Assembly: GCF_003857035.1 (NCBI RefSeq)
Contig: NZ_QGSY01000282.1
Location: forward strand, 1-64,000
Direction of reading: 5' to 3'
DNA length: 64,000 nt
From: Micromonospora arida
GTDB lineage: Bacteria; Actinomycetota; Actinomycetes; Mycobacteriales; Micromonosporaceae
Shown here piece by piece: positions 24,931 through 33,102 of this stretch. The translations under genes and the position numbers were made by a program. Below the pieces are notes generated by a model. The model was not told the origin of the DNA, did no database searches, and saw only the letters and a list, made by a program, of their open reading frames with translations. Every line of letters starts with the position of its first letter. Position 1 is the stretch's first letter.

Positions 24931-25672
24931 CGTCGTCCTCGTCCTCGAAAGGGGTGCTCTCCCGGCCGCGCAGCACGATGTCGAACTCGTACGCCAGCGC
25001 CCACTCCGGTGCGGTGCTGGTGTGGTCGTACCGGGCGATCATCCGTTCCCGGGCCTTCGGGTCGCGGACCGCGTTGAAGATCGGGTCCTGGAAGAAGAGC
25101 GGGTCGCCCGGGAAGTACATCTGCGTCACCAGCCGCTGAGTGAACGCGCGGCCGAAGAGGGAGAAGTGGATGTGCGCCGGCCGCCAGGCGTTGTCGTGGT
25201 TACGCCAGGGGTAGGCGCCGGGCTGCACGGTGATGAACCGGTAGCGCCCCTGGTCGTCGGTGAGCGCCCGGCCCACCCCTTCGAAGTGGGGGTCGAGCGG
25301 CGCCGGCCAGGTGTCCCGTGCGTCGCGGTACCGACCGGCGGCGTTGGCCTGCCAGATCTCGACCAGCGTGTGGGGTACCGGTCGGCCGTCACCGTCGCGG
25401 ACCCGCCCGTGCACGATGATCCGCTGTCCCTGCGGCTCACCGTCGTGCTGGCGGGTCAGGTCGTGGTCGAGCGCACCGAGCCGCCCCTCCCCCAGCAACG
25501 GCCCGGTGACCTCGGTCAGCCGCTGCGGCAGGTAGACCAGTGGGTGTCTCGGCGCCCGCGCCACTGTCGACTTGTAGCCGGGGCTGAGCAGGGGTGGGTG
25601 GGCGTCGACGTCGTCGCGCCGGTACCGCGGTAGCACCAGCGCGCTGCTGGCCTGGGTGTCCTGCGTGGTCAT
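24923..25672 (-). CDS. pcaH: Protocatechuate 3,4-dioxygenase beta subunit
   Basis: 249 residues. It starts MTTQDTQASSALVLPRYRRDDVDAHPPLLSPGYKSTVARAPRHPLVYLP as in PcaH. The intradiol core is IIVHGRVRDGDGRPVPHTLVEIWQANAAGRYRDARD, with iron-ligand regions GRYRDAR (Tyr) and YRFITVQPGAYPWRNHDNAWRPAHIHFSLFGRAFTQRLVTQMYFPGDP (Tyr, His, His). Non-haem Fe(III) catalysis gives 3-carboxy-cis,cis-muconate. The ATG overlaps the pcaJ stop (ATGA). Confidence 0.96.
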   Translation of the reverse strand: MTTQDTQASSALVLPRYRRDDVDAHPPLLSPGYKSTVARAPRHPLVYLPQRLTEVTGPLLGEGRLGALDHDLTRQHDGEPQGQRIIVHGRVRDGDGRPVPHTLVEIWQANAAGRYRDARDTWPAPLDPHFEGVGRALTDDQGRYRFITVQPGAYPWRNHDNAWRPAHIHFSLFGRAFTQRLVTQMYFPGDPLFFQDPIFNAVRDPKARERMIARYDHTSTAPEWALAYEFDIVLRGRESTPFEDEDDDE

Positions 25673-26454
25673 GGTCGTCTCCCGTCGGACTTCGTCGCCT
25701 CCAGCGCCCGCAGCGCCGCGAGTTCGCGTGCCGTCGGCGGCGCACCGGTTGCCAGTCCGTCGGCGACGGCGAGGTCCCAGCCGGTGGCCGCCCGCGCCTG
25801 CTCCCGGGTCACGCCGGGGTGCAGGTGGGTCAGGGTGAGTTCGCAGGTGACCGGATCGGGTTCGAGGACGCCGAGGTCGGTGATCACCACTCGGGGGCCT
25901 CCGCCCCGCAGACCGAGTCGCTCCCGGTCGCCCGGGCCCGTCCCGTACCCGACCGAGGTGACGAAGTCGACCCGTTCGGTGAACGTCCGGAGGTCCTGCC
26001 GGACGATCACCACGACCTCGCCGCAGGAGGCGGCGATCTCCGGGGCGCCACCGGCGCCGGGCAGCCGGACCGTCGGGGCGTCGTAGTCGCCGCCGACGAC
26101 CGTGGTGTTGATGTTGCCGTAGCGGTCGAGCTGCGCGGCGCCGAGGAAGCCCACGTCGATCCGGCCGGGCTGGAGCCAGTAGTTGAACACCTCGGGCACC
26201 GAGACGACCGCGTCAGCGGTGTCGGCGAGGATCCCGTCTCCGATGGAGAGCGGAAGCCGGTCCGGCTTCGCGCCGAGGCACCCGGATTCGTAGATGAGCA
26301 CCAGGTTCGGGGCGTGGGTCGCCCGGGCGAGATTCGCCGCCGTGCTGGGCAACCCGATCCCGACGAAACAGGCGGCGCCGTCGCGTAGTTGCCGTGCTGC
26401 GGCGACGGTCATCATCTCGTCCGCGGTCCAGCCGGTCGTCAGTTCGTCGGTCAC
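25669..26454 (-). CDS. pcaJ: 3-oxoadipate CoA-transferase subunit B
   Basis: 261 residues from a GTG overlapping the pcaI stop (GTGA). Family I CoA-transferase beta subunit: MMTVAAARQLRDGAACFVGIGLPSTAANLAR, the catalytic glutamate region LVLIYESGCLGAKPDRLPLSIGD and LGAAQLDRYGNINTTVVG. It transfers CoA from succinyl-CoA to 3-oxoadipate together with PcaI. Homologues include IpdB-type subunits of steroid catabolism, but the operon context favours PcaJ. Confidence 0.92.
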   Translation of the reverse strand: MTDELTTGWTADEMMTVAAARQLRDGAACFVGIGLPSTAANLARATHAPNLVLIYESGCLGAKPDRLPLSIGDGILADTADAVVSVPEVFNYWLQPGRIDVGFLGAAQLDRYGNINTTVVGGDYDAPTVRLPGAGGAPEIAASCGEVVVIVRQDLRTFTERVDFVTSVGYGTGPGDRERLGLRGGGPRVVITDLGVLEPDPVTCELTLTHLHPGVTREQARAATGWDLAVADGLATGAPPTARELAALRALEATKSDGRRP

Positions 26455-27269
26455 GCCGGCGCCCCGGCCTTGTGCACGTGCTCGTCCACCCAGGCGCGGA
26501 AGGTGTCGCGGTGCCGGCTGACGGCGTCCCAGTCGCGGTAGAAGTCGTTGTCGCGCACCGAGTAGCCGTGGGCGTAGGAGGGGTGCGCGCCTCCGGGCAC
26601 CTCGGCCACCGCGGTGACCGCCCAGCCGGGCAGGACCACCTGCCCGGGTACGGGTTCCCACTCGTCCACGATCTCCTCGACGGTGACCAGTGACCGATGG
26701 GCGGCGAGCACCGCCTCCTTCTGCACCCCGGTGATGCCCCACATCTGCACGTTGCCGTTCCGGTCGGCGCGCTGGGCGTGCACCACCGTCACGTCCGGAC
26801 GCAGGGCGGGGACGGCGGTCAGCGTCTCTCCGGTGAACGGGCAGGTGATGGGCCGGATGTTGGTGGTGTGCCCGGGCAGGTCGGTGCCGGTGTAGCCGCG
26901 CAGGACGGCGAACGGCAGCCCGGACGCCCCGGCGACGTACCGGTTGGCCATGCCCGCGTGACTGTGCTCCTCCAGTTCGAGTGGACGTGGCCAGGCGTGC
27001 TGCACGGCGTCCCGGAAGCGGTGCAGCGACCCGACGCCCGGGTTGCCACCCCAGGAGAAGACCAGGCGACGCGCGCAGCCCGCCCCGATCAGCTGGTCGT
27101 AGATGACGTCGGGGGTCATCCGCACGAGGGTCAGATCCTGCCGCCCCTGGCGGATGATCTCGTGACCGGCGGCGAACGGAATGAGGTGCGTGAACCCTTC
27201 CAGGGCCACCACGTCGCCGTCGCGGACCAGGTGCGCCACGCCGTCGGTCAGCGAGACGAGCTTCGCCAT
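26451..27269 (-). CDS. pcaI: 3-oxoadipate CoA-transferase subunit A
   Basis: 272 residues (MAKLVSLTDGVAHLVRDGDVVALEGFTHLIPFAAGHEIIRQGRQDLTLVRM), the alpha-subunit fold of family I CoA-transferases. Further motifs are FSWGGNPGVGSLHRFRDAV and VHAQRADRNGNVQMWGITGVQKEAVLAA. It is the first gene of the pca operon, with GGGGAGG just before the ATG and a promoter at about 27342-27370. The tail is longer than in proteobacterial PcaI but typical for actinobacteria. Confidence 0.92.
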   Translation of the reverse strand: MAKLVSLTDGVAHLVRDGDVVALEGFTHLIPFAAGHEIIRQGRQDLTLVRMTPDVIYDQLIGAGCARRLVFSWGGNPGVGSLHRFRDAVQHAWPRPLELEEHSHAGMANRYVAGASGLPFAVLRGYTGTDLPGHTTNIRPITCPFTGETLTAVPALRPDVTVVHAQRADRNGNVQMWGITGVQKEAVLAAHRSLVTVEEIVDEWEPVPGQVVLPGWAVTAVAEVPGGAHPSYAHGYSVRDNDFYRDWDAVSRHRDTFRAWVDEHVHKAGAPA

Positions 27270-27310
27270 GGGCCTCCCCGCCTCCTGCGTGAACCGTGCT
27301 GCCGCCAGCC

Positions 27311-27370
27311 GTTCGCTATGCGGACTGCCGTACTCATCTCGAACGTACGACGGGGAACGACATCCGTCAA
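27311..27370 (-). promoter_or_regulatory. pca operon promoter with IclR-type operator
   Basis: On the minus strand TTGACG (27370-27365), 17 bp, TACGTT (27347-27342). Just downstream lies GTTCGCTATGCGGAC (27311-27325 on the plus strand), a GTTCG-N5-CGRAC palindrome close to the PcaU/PobR box GTTCGATAATCGAAC known from Acinetobacter. An extra half-site CGAAC at 27340-27344 touches the -10. Confidence 0.6.
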
Positions 27371-27468
27371 CGACGGGCCGGACCGCCGTCCACAGTGACC
27401 GGCAATCACGCCGAGCGATGCGTTGACGCGAGCGGGACCACGTGCCAACGTTCATGGAGAGAACGGCC

Positions 27469-27483
27469 GTTCGGTAAGCGAAC
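27469..27483 (+). promoter_or_regulatory. IclR-type operator before the aldehyde dehydrogenase-pobA unit
   Basis: GTTCGGTAAGCGAAC is a perfect GTTCG-N5-CGAAC palindrome, differing from the Acinetobacter PcaU/PobR box only in the centre. It overlaps a second palindrome GAACGGCCGTTC (27461-27472). It lies 84 bp before the dehydrogenase start, downstream of a possible -35 TTGACG at 27423, the same relative place as in the pca promoter. Confidence 0.6.
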
Positions 27484-27566
27484 ACCTCCGGGCCCTTCAT
27501 GAGCGGAAGTCCGCCCGGTCACCCCGGGACCAGCCCACCGGCCCCCACGCTCCGAGGAGGACCGCC

Positions 27567-29027
27567 ATGACACTGCTGGACGTCACGACCTGGCAGGGCA
27601 CCCTGCACAGCGACGGCTGGGTGGAACCGGCCGGCGGCACGGCACCGGTGCGATCCCCCGCCACCGGCGAGGAGATCGGCCGGGTCGGCGTGGCGAACGC
27701 CGAGGACGTGACGCGCGCCTGCGCTCGTGCCGCTGCCGCTCAGCGCGCCTGGGCCGCCACCGGCTACGCCGAGCGGGCCGCGGTGCTGCGCCGGGCCGGG
27801 CAGCTGTTCGAGCAGCACGCCGCCGAAATCGGCGACTGGATCGTGCGGGAGTCCGGGTCCATCCCACCCAAGGCCGGCGTCGAGACCGACACTGCGGCGC
27901 AGGAATGCTACGAGGCGGCGGCGCTGGCCTCGCACCCGCTCGGCGAGATCGTCCCGAGCGCGCAACCGCGGCTCAGCCTGGCTCGCCGGTTGCCCGTCGG
28001 CGTCGTCGGGGTCATCGCGCCGTTCAACTTCCCGCTCATCCTGGCCACCCGTTCCGTCGCCCCGGCCCTGGCGCTGGGCAACGCCGTGGTGCTCAAGCCC
28101 GATCCGCGCACGGCGGTCTGCGGCGGTGTCTCGATCGCCCGAGTCTTCGAGGAGGCCGGCCTGCCCGACGGGCTGCTGCACGTCCTTCCCGGCGGGGTCG
28201 AGGTCGGGGAGGCGCTGGTGGCCGACCCGAACGTACGGGTGATCAGCTTCACCGGGTCGACCGCTGCCGGCCGCAAGGTCGGCGAGGCGGCAGCACGCCA
28301 CCTCAAACGCGCACACCTCGAACTCGGTGGCAACTCGGCGCTGATCGTGCTCGACGACGCAGACCTGGACCTCGCGGTCTCCGCTGGCGCCTGGGGGTCG
28401 TTCCTGCACCAGGGCCAGATCTGCATGACCACCGGCCGCCACCTGGTGCACGAGAGTCTGTCCGAGCGGTACGTCGAGCGGCTGGCGGAGAAGGCGAACC
28501 ACCTGCCGGTCGGCGACCCGGCGAAGGAGCAGGTGGCGCTCGGGCCGATCATCGACGAGCGCCAGCGCGACAAGGTCCACGCACTGGTCACGGCGAGCGT
28601 CGACGCGGGTGCCCGACTGGCGGCCGGGGGCACGTACGAGGGGCTGTTTTATCGGCCGACGGTGCTCACCGACGTCACCCCCGCGACCCCGGCGTACGCC
28701 CAGGAGGTCTTCGGCCCGGTCGCGCCGGTGATCACCTTCGCCGACCAGGACGAGGCCGTGCAGTTGGCGCGGCAGACCGAGTACGGCCTGTCGTTGGGCA
28801 TCCTGGGCCGCGACGTGATGAGGGCGATGGCCATCGCCGACCGGATCCCCAGCGGGATCGTGCACATCAACGATCAGACAGTGAGCGACGAGGCGGTGGC
28901 GCCGTTCGGTGGGGTGGGGGCGTCCGGCACCGGCTCCCGGTTCGGTGGGGCCGCGGCGAACGTCGAGGCGTTCACCGAGACCCAGTGGCTCACCGTGCAG
29001 GGCGCCATCACGCGGTACCCGTTCTGA
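27567..29027 (+). CDS. Aromatic aldehyde (benzaldehyde/vanillin-type) dehydrogenase
   Basis: 486 residues, with GAGGAGG before the ATG at 27567; the longer frame from 27423 runs through the operator. NAD(P)-dependent aldehyde dehydrogenase motifs: VIAPFNFPLILATRSVAPALALGNAVVLKPDPRT, FTGSTAAGRKVGEAAA, the catalytic Glu in HLELGGNS and the catalytic Cys in HQGQICMTTGRHLVHE, then EVFGPVAPVITF. The pattern is that of benzaldehyde/vanillin dehydrogenases. Being divergent from the pca operon and followed by pobA, it would oxidise vanillin, 4-hydroxybenzaldehyde or protocatechualdehyde to the acids. The preferred substrate is inferred. Confidence 0.88.
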   Translation: MTLLDVTTWQGTLHSDGWVEPAGGTAPVRSPATGEEIGRVGVANAEDVTRACARAAAAQRAWAATGYAERAAVLRRAGQLFEQHAAEIGDWIVRESGSIPPKAGVETDTAAQECYEAAALASHPLGEIVPSAQPRLSLARRLPVGVVGVIAPFNFPLILATRSVAPALALGNAVVLKPDPRTAVCGGVSIARVFEEAGLPDGLLHVLPGGVEVGEALVADPNVRVISFTGSTAAGRKVGEAAARHLKRAHLELGGNSALIVLDDADLDLAVSAGAWGSFLHQGQICMTTGRHLVHESLSERYVERLAEKANHLPVGDPAKEQVALGPIIDERQRDKVHALVTASVDAGARLAAGGTYEGLFYRPTVLTDVTPATPAYAQEVFGPVAPVITFADQDEAVQLARQTEYGLSLGILGRDVMRAMAIADRIPSGIVHINDQTVSDEAVAPFGGVGASGTGSRFGGAAANVEAFTETQWLTVQGAITRYPF

Positions 29028-29045
29028 CGCCGGGAGGAGAGGAGC

Positions 29046-30227
29046 ATGTCGGGAATGCGTACCCAGGTCGGCATCGTCGGCGCCGGGCCGGCGGGGCTCA
29101 TGCTGTCGCACCTGCTGCACCTGCGCGGAATCGAGTCGGTGGTGCTGGAGAGCCGCAGCCGCGACCACGTCGAGCACCGGCTCCGGGCCGGGGTCCTCGA
29201 ACAGGGCTCGGTCGACCTGCTCTGCCGCAGCGGCGTCGGTGAGCGGCTGCGACGGGAGGGGCTGCGCCACGAGGGCATCGAGCTGCGCTTCGCCGGGGAG
29301 TCACACCGGGTGCCGATGGCGGATCTGACCGGGCGGGCGATCACCGTCTACGGGCAGCAGGAGGTGGTCAAGGACCTGATCGCCGCCCGACTCGCGGCCG
29401 GTGGCTCGATCCTCTTCGAGGCCGACGCGGTCGGCCTGGACGGTCTCGACTCGGACTCGCCGGTCGTCCACTTTCGACACGACGGGCGGGACGAGGAGCT
29501 GCACTGCGATTTCGTGGCCGGCTGCGACGGGTTCCATGGAGTGAGCCGCGGCGCGGTGCCCGAGGGGGTGCTGACCACCTACGAGCGGGCGTACCCCTTT
29601 GCCTGGTTGGGCGTCCTCGCCGCCGCGGCGCCGGCAGTGGACGAACTCATCTACGCCAACCACGAACGGGGCTTCGCCCTCTACAGCATGCGTTCCCCCG
29701 AGATCTCTCGGCTGTACCTACAGGTCGCGCCGGACGAGGACATCGCCGCGTGGCCGGACGAGCGGATCTGGGCGGAGCTGCGTGCCCGGTTGGAGACGGT
29801 GCCGGGATGGTCGCTCAACGAGGGGCCGATCCTGGAGAAGTCCATCACCGGAATGCGCAGCTTCGTGGTCGAGCCGATGCGGTGGGAGCGGTTGTTCCTG
29901 GCCGGGGACGCCGTGCACATCGTCCCACCCACCGGCGCGAAGGGCATGAACCTTGCCCTCGCCGACGTCGCGCTGCTCGGGGACGCGTTCGCCGCGTGGT
30001 ACGACGGGGGCCGCACCGATCTGCTGGATGCCTACTCGGCCACGGCGTTGCGCCGGGTCTGGCGGGCCCAGCACTTCTCCTGGTGGATGACCTCGATGCT
30101 GCACCGGCTGGAGCGCGACGACCCGTACGAGACGAAGCTGCAGACCGCCACGCTGAGGTACGTCGCCACCTCCGAGGCGTACGCCAGGAGCCTGTCCGAG
30201 AACTACGTGGGCCTGCCCGAGGTCTGA
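29046..30227 (+). CDS. pobA: 4-hydroxybenzoate 3-monooxygenase
   Basis: 393 residues, 18 bp after the aldehyde dehydrogenase, with GGAGAGGAGC before the ATG. FAD-binding Rossmann motif VGIVGAGPAGLMLSHLLHLRGIESVVLESRSRDHVEHRLRAGVLEQG, middle GCDGFHGVSRGAVP (GD/CD fingerprint) and RLFLAGDAVHIVPPTGAKGMNLALADVALL. The RAGVLEQ segment and overall length are diagnostic of PobA among aromatic hydroxylases. It makes protocatechuate from 4-hydroxybenzoate with NAD(P)H and O2, feeding the divergent pca operon. Confidence 0.94.
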   Translation: MSGMRTQVGIVGAGPAGLMLSHLLHLRGIESVVLESRSRDHVEHRLRAGVLEQGSVDLLCRSGVGERLRREGLRHEGIELRFAGESHRVPMADLTGRAITVYGQQEVVKDLIAARLAAGGSILFEADAVGLDGLDSDSPVVHFRHDGRDEELHCDFVAGCDGFHGVSRGAVPEGVLTTYERAYPFAWLGVLAAAAPAVDELIYANHERGFALYSMRSPEISRLYLQVAPDEDIAAWPDERIWAELRARLETVPGWSLNEGPILEKSITGMRSFVVEPMRWERLFLAGDAVHIVPPTGAKGMNLALADVALLGDAFAAWYDGGRTDLLDAYSATALRRVWRAQHFSWWMTSMLHRLERDDPYETKLQTATLRYVATSEAYARSLSENYVGLPEV

Positions 30228-30277
30228 GCGCGAGCCGGTGCGACGCCTCCACAGCAGAGCGTTGTTCAACTTATTCA

Positions 30278-30289
30278 TGACGGGCGTCA
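30278..30289. promoter_or_regulatory. Palindrome TGAC-N4-GTCA before the ABC importer operon
   Basis: TGACGGGCGTCA lies in the AT-richer 206-bp gap between pobA and the substrate-binding-protein gene. A near-identical palindrome occurs at 38735-38749 in the promoter of the SDR operon, so one regulator, for example the PaaX-type protein encoded between them, could control both. No other feature is seen in this gap. Confidence 0.4.
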
Positions 30290-30433
30290 GAAATTATTGA
30301 CTTTCAATGCCGGGGTGACTGACCATGGCCAACACAGCGGCGTGCGCCCCCACGCAGCGGTAGTTCACCTGCAGATCCGAGGCATCCGCCGACTTCCGAC
30401 GCACCCACCACCCGCCCAGGAAGGGCCTCGTCA

Positions 30434-31408
30434 ATGAAGAAGGTCATGGCTCTCGGGCTGATCGCCGCTACCGCGATCGCCCTCACCGGATGTACCGACT
30501 CCGACGCGTCCAAACAGTCCGACCAGCCCTCGGACGACCTGCGCAAGGTCCGGGTCGCGGCGCTGCCCATCACCGAGACCGCCGCGCTCTGGGGCGGCGT
30601 CAAGGCAGGCATCTTCGCCGAGCGCGGGCTCCAGGTCGAGGTACTGCCCGCCCAGGGCGGCGCGCAGGCCATTCCAGCACTCATGAACGGCGACATCGAC
30701 TTCGCGATCGGCCAGCCCTTCGGCCCGTTCCGGGCCGACCTGCGGGATCTCGGCGTCGTCATCATCGGCAACTACGCCTCCTCGTACGCCGACGGCGACG
30801 ACATCAACGCCGTTGTCGCCTCGGCGAAATCCGGCATCAAACGACCGGCCGACCTCGCCGGCAAACGGGTCTCGGTCAACAGCCTGGGCGCGGCCGGCGA
30901 CGTGACGATCATGGCGGCGGTCGAGAAGGACGGCGGTGACCCGTCGACAATCAAGTTCGTCGAGGTCGCCTTCCCGGACGCCCCGGCCCAACTCGAATCC
31001 AGCAACATCGACGCCGCCTGGGTGCCGGAGCCCTTCGTCACCCAACTGAAGACCCGCGGCGACACCTTCATCGTCGCGCCCTACCAGGCGGTGGTGCCCG
31101 GCCTGACCACGCTCACCACCATCACCACCAAGGAACGCACCGAGAAGGACGCCAAGCTGGTCGAGGACTTCACCGCAGCGATGAAGAAGACGCTGGAGTG
31201 GGCCAAGGACCCCGCCAACGAGGCATCCCTGCGCCAGGCCATCAAGGACAACCTGGAGCTGCCGCCACCGGTGGCCGAGTCGGTGCGGCTGCCGGCCTTC
31301 GGTTGGGAGGTCGACCGGTCGAGCCTGCAGACGCTCGCCGAGCTCGCGCAGAAGTACAAGGTTCTCGACAAGCAACCCAACTTCGATCGTCTCATCCAGC
31401 AGCAGTAG
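30434..31408 (+). CDS. ABC transporter substrate-binding lipoprotein (NitT/TauT type)
   Basis: 324 residues. A lipoprotein signal MKKVMALGLIAATAIALTGC with lipobox LTGC means the protein is anchored outside the membrane. The SsuA/THI5-like fold is seen in VRVAALPITETAALWGGVKAGIFAERGLQVEVLPAQGGAQAIPALMNGDIDFAIG and ADLAGKRVSVNSLGAAGDVTIMAAV, with WVPEPFVTQL near the end of lobe 2. Such proteins bind sulfonates, taurine, nitrate or small aromatic acids. Next to aromatic degradation genes an aromatic acid is plausible, but this is inferred. Confidence 0.9.
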   Translation: MKKVMALGLIAATAIALTGCTDSDASKQSDQPSDDLRKVRVAALPITETAALWGGVKAGIFAERGLQVEVLPAQGGAQAIPALMNGDIDFAIGQPFGPFRADLRDLGVVIIGNYASSYADGDDINAVVASAKSGIKRPADLAGKRVSVNSLGAAGDVTIMAAVEKDGGDPSTIKFVEVAFPDAPAQLESSNIDAAWVPEPFVTQLKTRGDTFIVAPYQAVVPGLTTLTTITTKERTEKDAKLVEDFTAAMKKTLEWAKDPANEASLRQAIKDNLELPPPVAESVRLPAFGWEVDRSSLQTLAELAQKYKVLDKQPNFDRLIQQQ

Positions 31409-31421
31409 CTGGCGCGTCCCC

Positions 31422-31451
31422 GCCCTCCCCGACCCCCGGATCGGGGAGGGC
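31422..31451 (+). terminator. Hairpin between the binding-protein and permease genes
   Basis: GCCCTCCCCGA (31422-31432) and TCGGGGAGGGC (31441-31451) form a perfect 11-bp stem with an 8-nt loop. As it lies inside the operon it probably acts as a partial terminator or 3' stabiliser, giving more binding protein than permease. Confidence 0.7.
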
Positions 31452-31480
31452 CTCGCCGCCCGCCTGACGACGGGAGTGAC

Positions 31481-32281
31481 ATGCGAGTGTTCCCCACCCG
31501 ACGCCTGCGCGCGTTGCGCAAAGCGATGCTGGGTGTCGTCGGCCTGACCGGGTTCCTCGTCGTCTGGCAGCTGATCCCGACACTGGGCCTGATCAACCCG
31601 CTGTATCTGCCGTACGTGACGGACGTGCTGGCGCGGCTGTTCGAGCAGCTCGTCGACCTCGCGTTCTGGCGGCGGCTGGGCAGCACCATGACGTCCTGGG
31701 CGATCGGCCTGACGGTGGCGACGGTCGCCGCCGTCATCCTCGGCACGGTCGTCGGGCTGGTGCCGTTCCTTCGGCGCGCGACCCACACCATGGTCGAGTT
31801 CCTGCGACCGATCCCATCGGTCGCCCTCATCCCGCTCGCCGTGCTGATGTTCGGCATCCAGCGGCAGGCCGCCCTCGTCATCATCATCTACGCGTCGTTC
31901 TGGCAGGTGTTCGTGCAGGTGATCTACGGTGTCGCCGACGTCGACGCGGTGGCGCGCGACACCGCCCGCAGTTTCGGTCTGACCCGGCGGGAACAGCTGT
32001 CGCACCTCGTCCTGCCCACCACCCTGCCGTACCTCATGACGGGCCTGCGCCTCGCGGCGGCGGTGGCGCTCATCCTCGCCATCACCGCGGAGATGGTGAT
32101 CGGTAACCCCGGCCTCGGGCGCATGATCGAGCTTTCCCGGTCCGCCGGAGACGCCGCCGGCCTGTACGCGCTGGTCGTGGTCACCGGCCTGCTCGGGCTC
32201 ATGGTGAACATCGTCTTCCGGTTCATCGAGCGTCGGGTGCTGTCGTGGCACCAGTCGGTACGAGGAGAGGAGCCGTTGTGA
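31481..32281 (+). CDS. ABC transporter permease (NitT/TauT type), first copy
   Basis: 266 residues with six predicted membrane segments, starting with VVGLTGFLVVWQLIPTLGL. The binding-protein-dependent transport signature is SFGLTRREQLSHLVLPTTLPYLMTGLRLAAAVALILAITAEM (EAA-type loop). It pairs with the second permease that begins at 32278 with a GTGA overlap, so the channel is a heterodimer rather than the usual homodimer of SsuC-like systems. Confidence 0.92.
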   Translation: MRVFPTRRLRALRKAMLGVVGLTGFLVVWQLIPTLGLINPLYLPYVTDVLARLFEQLVDLAFWRRLGSTMTSWAIGLTVATVAAVILGTVVGLVPFLRRATHTMVEFLRPIPSVALIPLAVLMFGIQRQAALVIIIYASFWQVFVQVIYGVADVDAVARDTARSFGLTRREQLSHLVLPTTLPYLMTGLRLAAAVALILAITAEMVIGNPGLGRMIELSRSAGDAAGLYALVVVTGLLGLMVNIVFRFIERRVLSWHQSVRGEEPL

Positions 32282-33102
32282 CCGCGTACACCGGGCGGAT
32301 CGCCACCACGACACGCAGCCGGACGGTCGGATCCCGGATCGCGGCGAGCGTGCTCTACCCGTTGGGGTTGCCGACGCTGCTGCTGGTGCTCTGGGGTCTG
32401 GTGGCGACGAGGTCGACGAATCGGTTCTTCCCCGACCCGTTGACGATCGCCGAGGCTTTCAGGGAGACCTGGATCGGCCCGGCGTTCGTCGAGGACGTGC
32501 TGCCCAGCCTCGCCCGCCTCGGCCTCGGTGTCGCGGCGTCGATCGTGCTCGGCATCGCCGCCGGCACCGTCATCGGCCTGACCCGCTGGTTGCGCGAACT
32601 CCTCGAACCGCTGCTGGAGTTCCTCCGGGCCATCCCGCCACCGGTGCTGATTCCGGTGGCGATGCTCCTGCTCGGGATCACCGACACCATGAAGATCGTC
32701 GTGATCGTCTCCGGCGCGATCTGGCCGATCCTGCTGAACACGATCGAGGGTGTCCGGGGGACGGACAGCGTCATGACGGAGACCGCGGAATCATTTCAGG
32801 TCACCTGGTGGGAGCGGCTCTGGTTCCTCGTGCTCCCGGCCGCCAGCCCACGGATCATGGCCGGGGTCCGGCAGGCCCTCTCGGTAGCGCTGATCCTGAT
32901 GGTCATCTCCGAGATGTTCGCCTCCTCCTCCGGCCTCGGCTACCGGATCGCCTACTTCCAGCGCAACTACCTGATCGCCGAGATGTGGAGTGGCATCCTC
33001 CTCCTCGGTCTCGTCGGCGTCTTCCTCGCCGTAGCTTTCGGTCTCGTCGAACGGCGTGTTCTGCGCTGGTACCACGGAATCAGGGAGGTCAACCGTGCCT
33101 GA
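32278..33102 (+). CDS. ABC transporter permease (NitT/TauT type), second copy
   Basis: 274 residues from a GTG overlapping the previous stop. Membrane segments include LGLPTLLLVLWGLVA, LGLGVAASIVLGIAAGTVIGL and ILLLGLVGVFLAVAFGLVE. The permease signature is in SFQVTWWERLWFLVLPAASPRIMAGVRQALSVALILMVISEMF. It forms the importer with the first permease and the ATPase. Eight bases overlap with the next gene. Confidence 0.92.
   Translation: MTAYTGRIATTTRSRTVGSRIAASVLYPLGLPTLLLVLWGLVATRSTNRFFPDPLTIAEAFRETWIGPAFVEDVLPSLARLGLGVAASIVLGIAAGTVIGLTRWLRELLEPLLEFLRAIPPPVLIPVAMLLLGITDTMKIVVIVSGAIWPILLNTIEGVRGTDSVMTETAESFQVTWWERLWFLVLPAASPRIMAGVRQALSVALILMVISEMFASSSGLGYRIAYFQRNYLIAEMWSGILLLGLVGVFLAVAFGLVERRVLRWYHGIREVNRA

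Noticed and set aside
30431-32314. 627-codon minus-strand frame
   Set aside because: Antisense to the ABC binding-protein and permease genes, with His/Arg/Gly-rich low-complexity translation and no homology.
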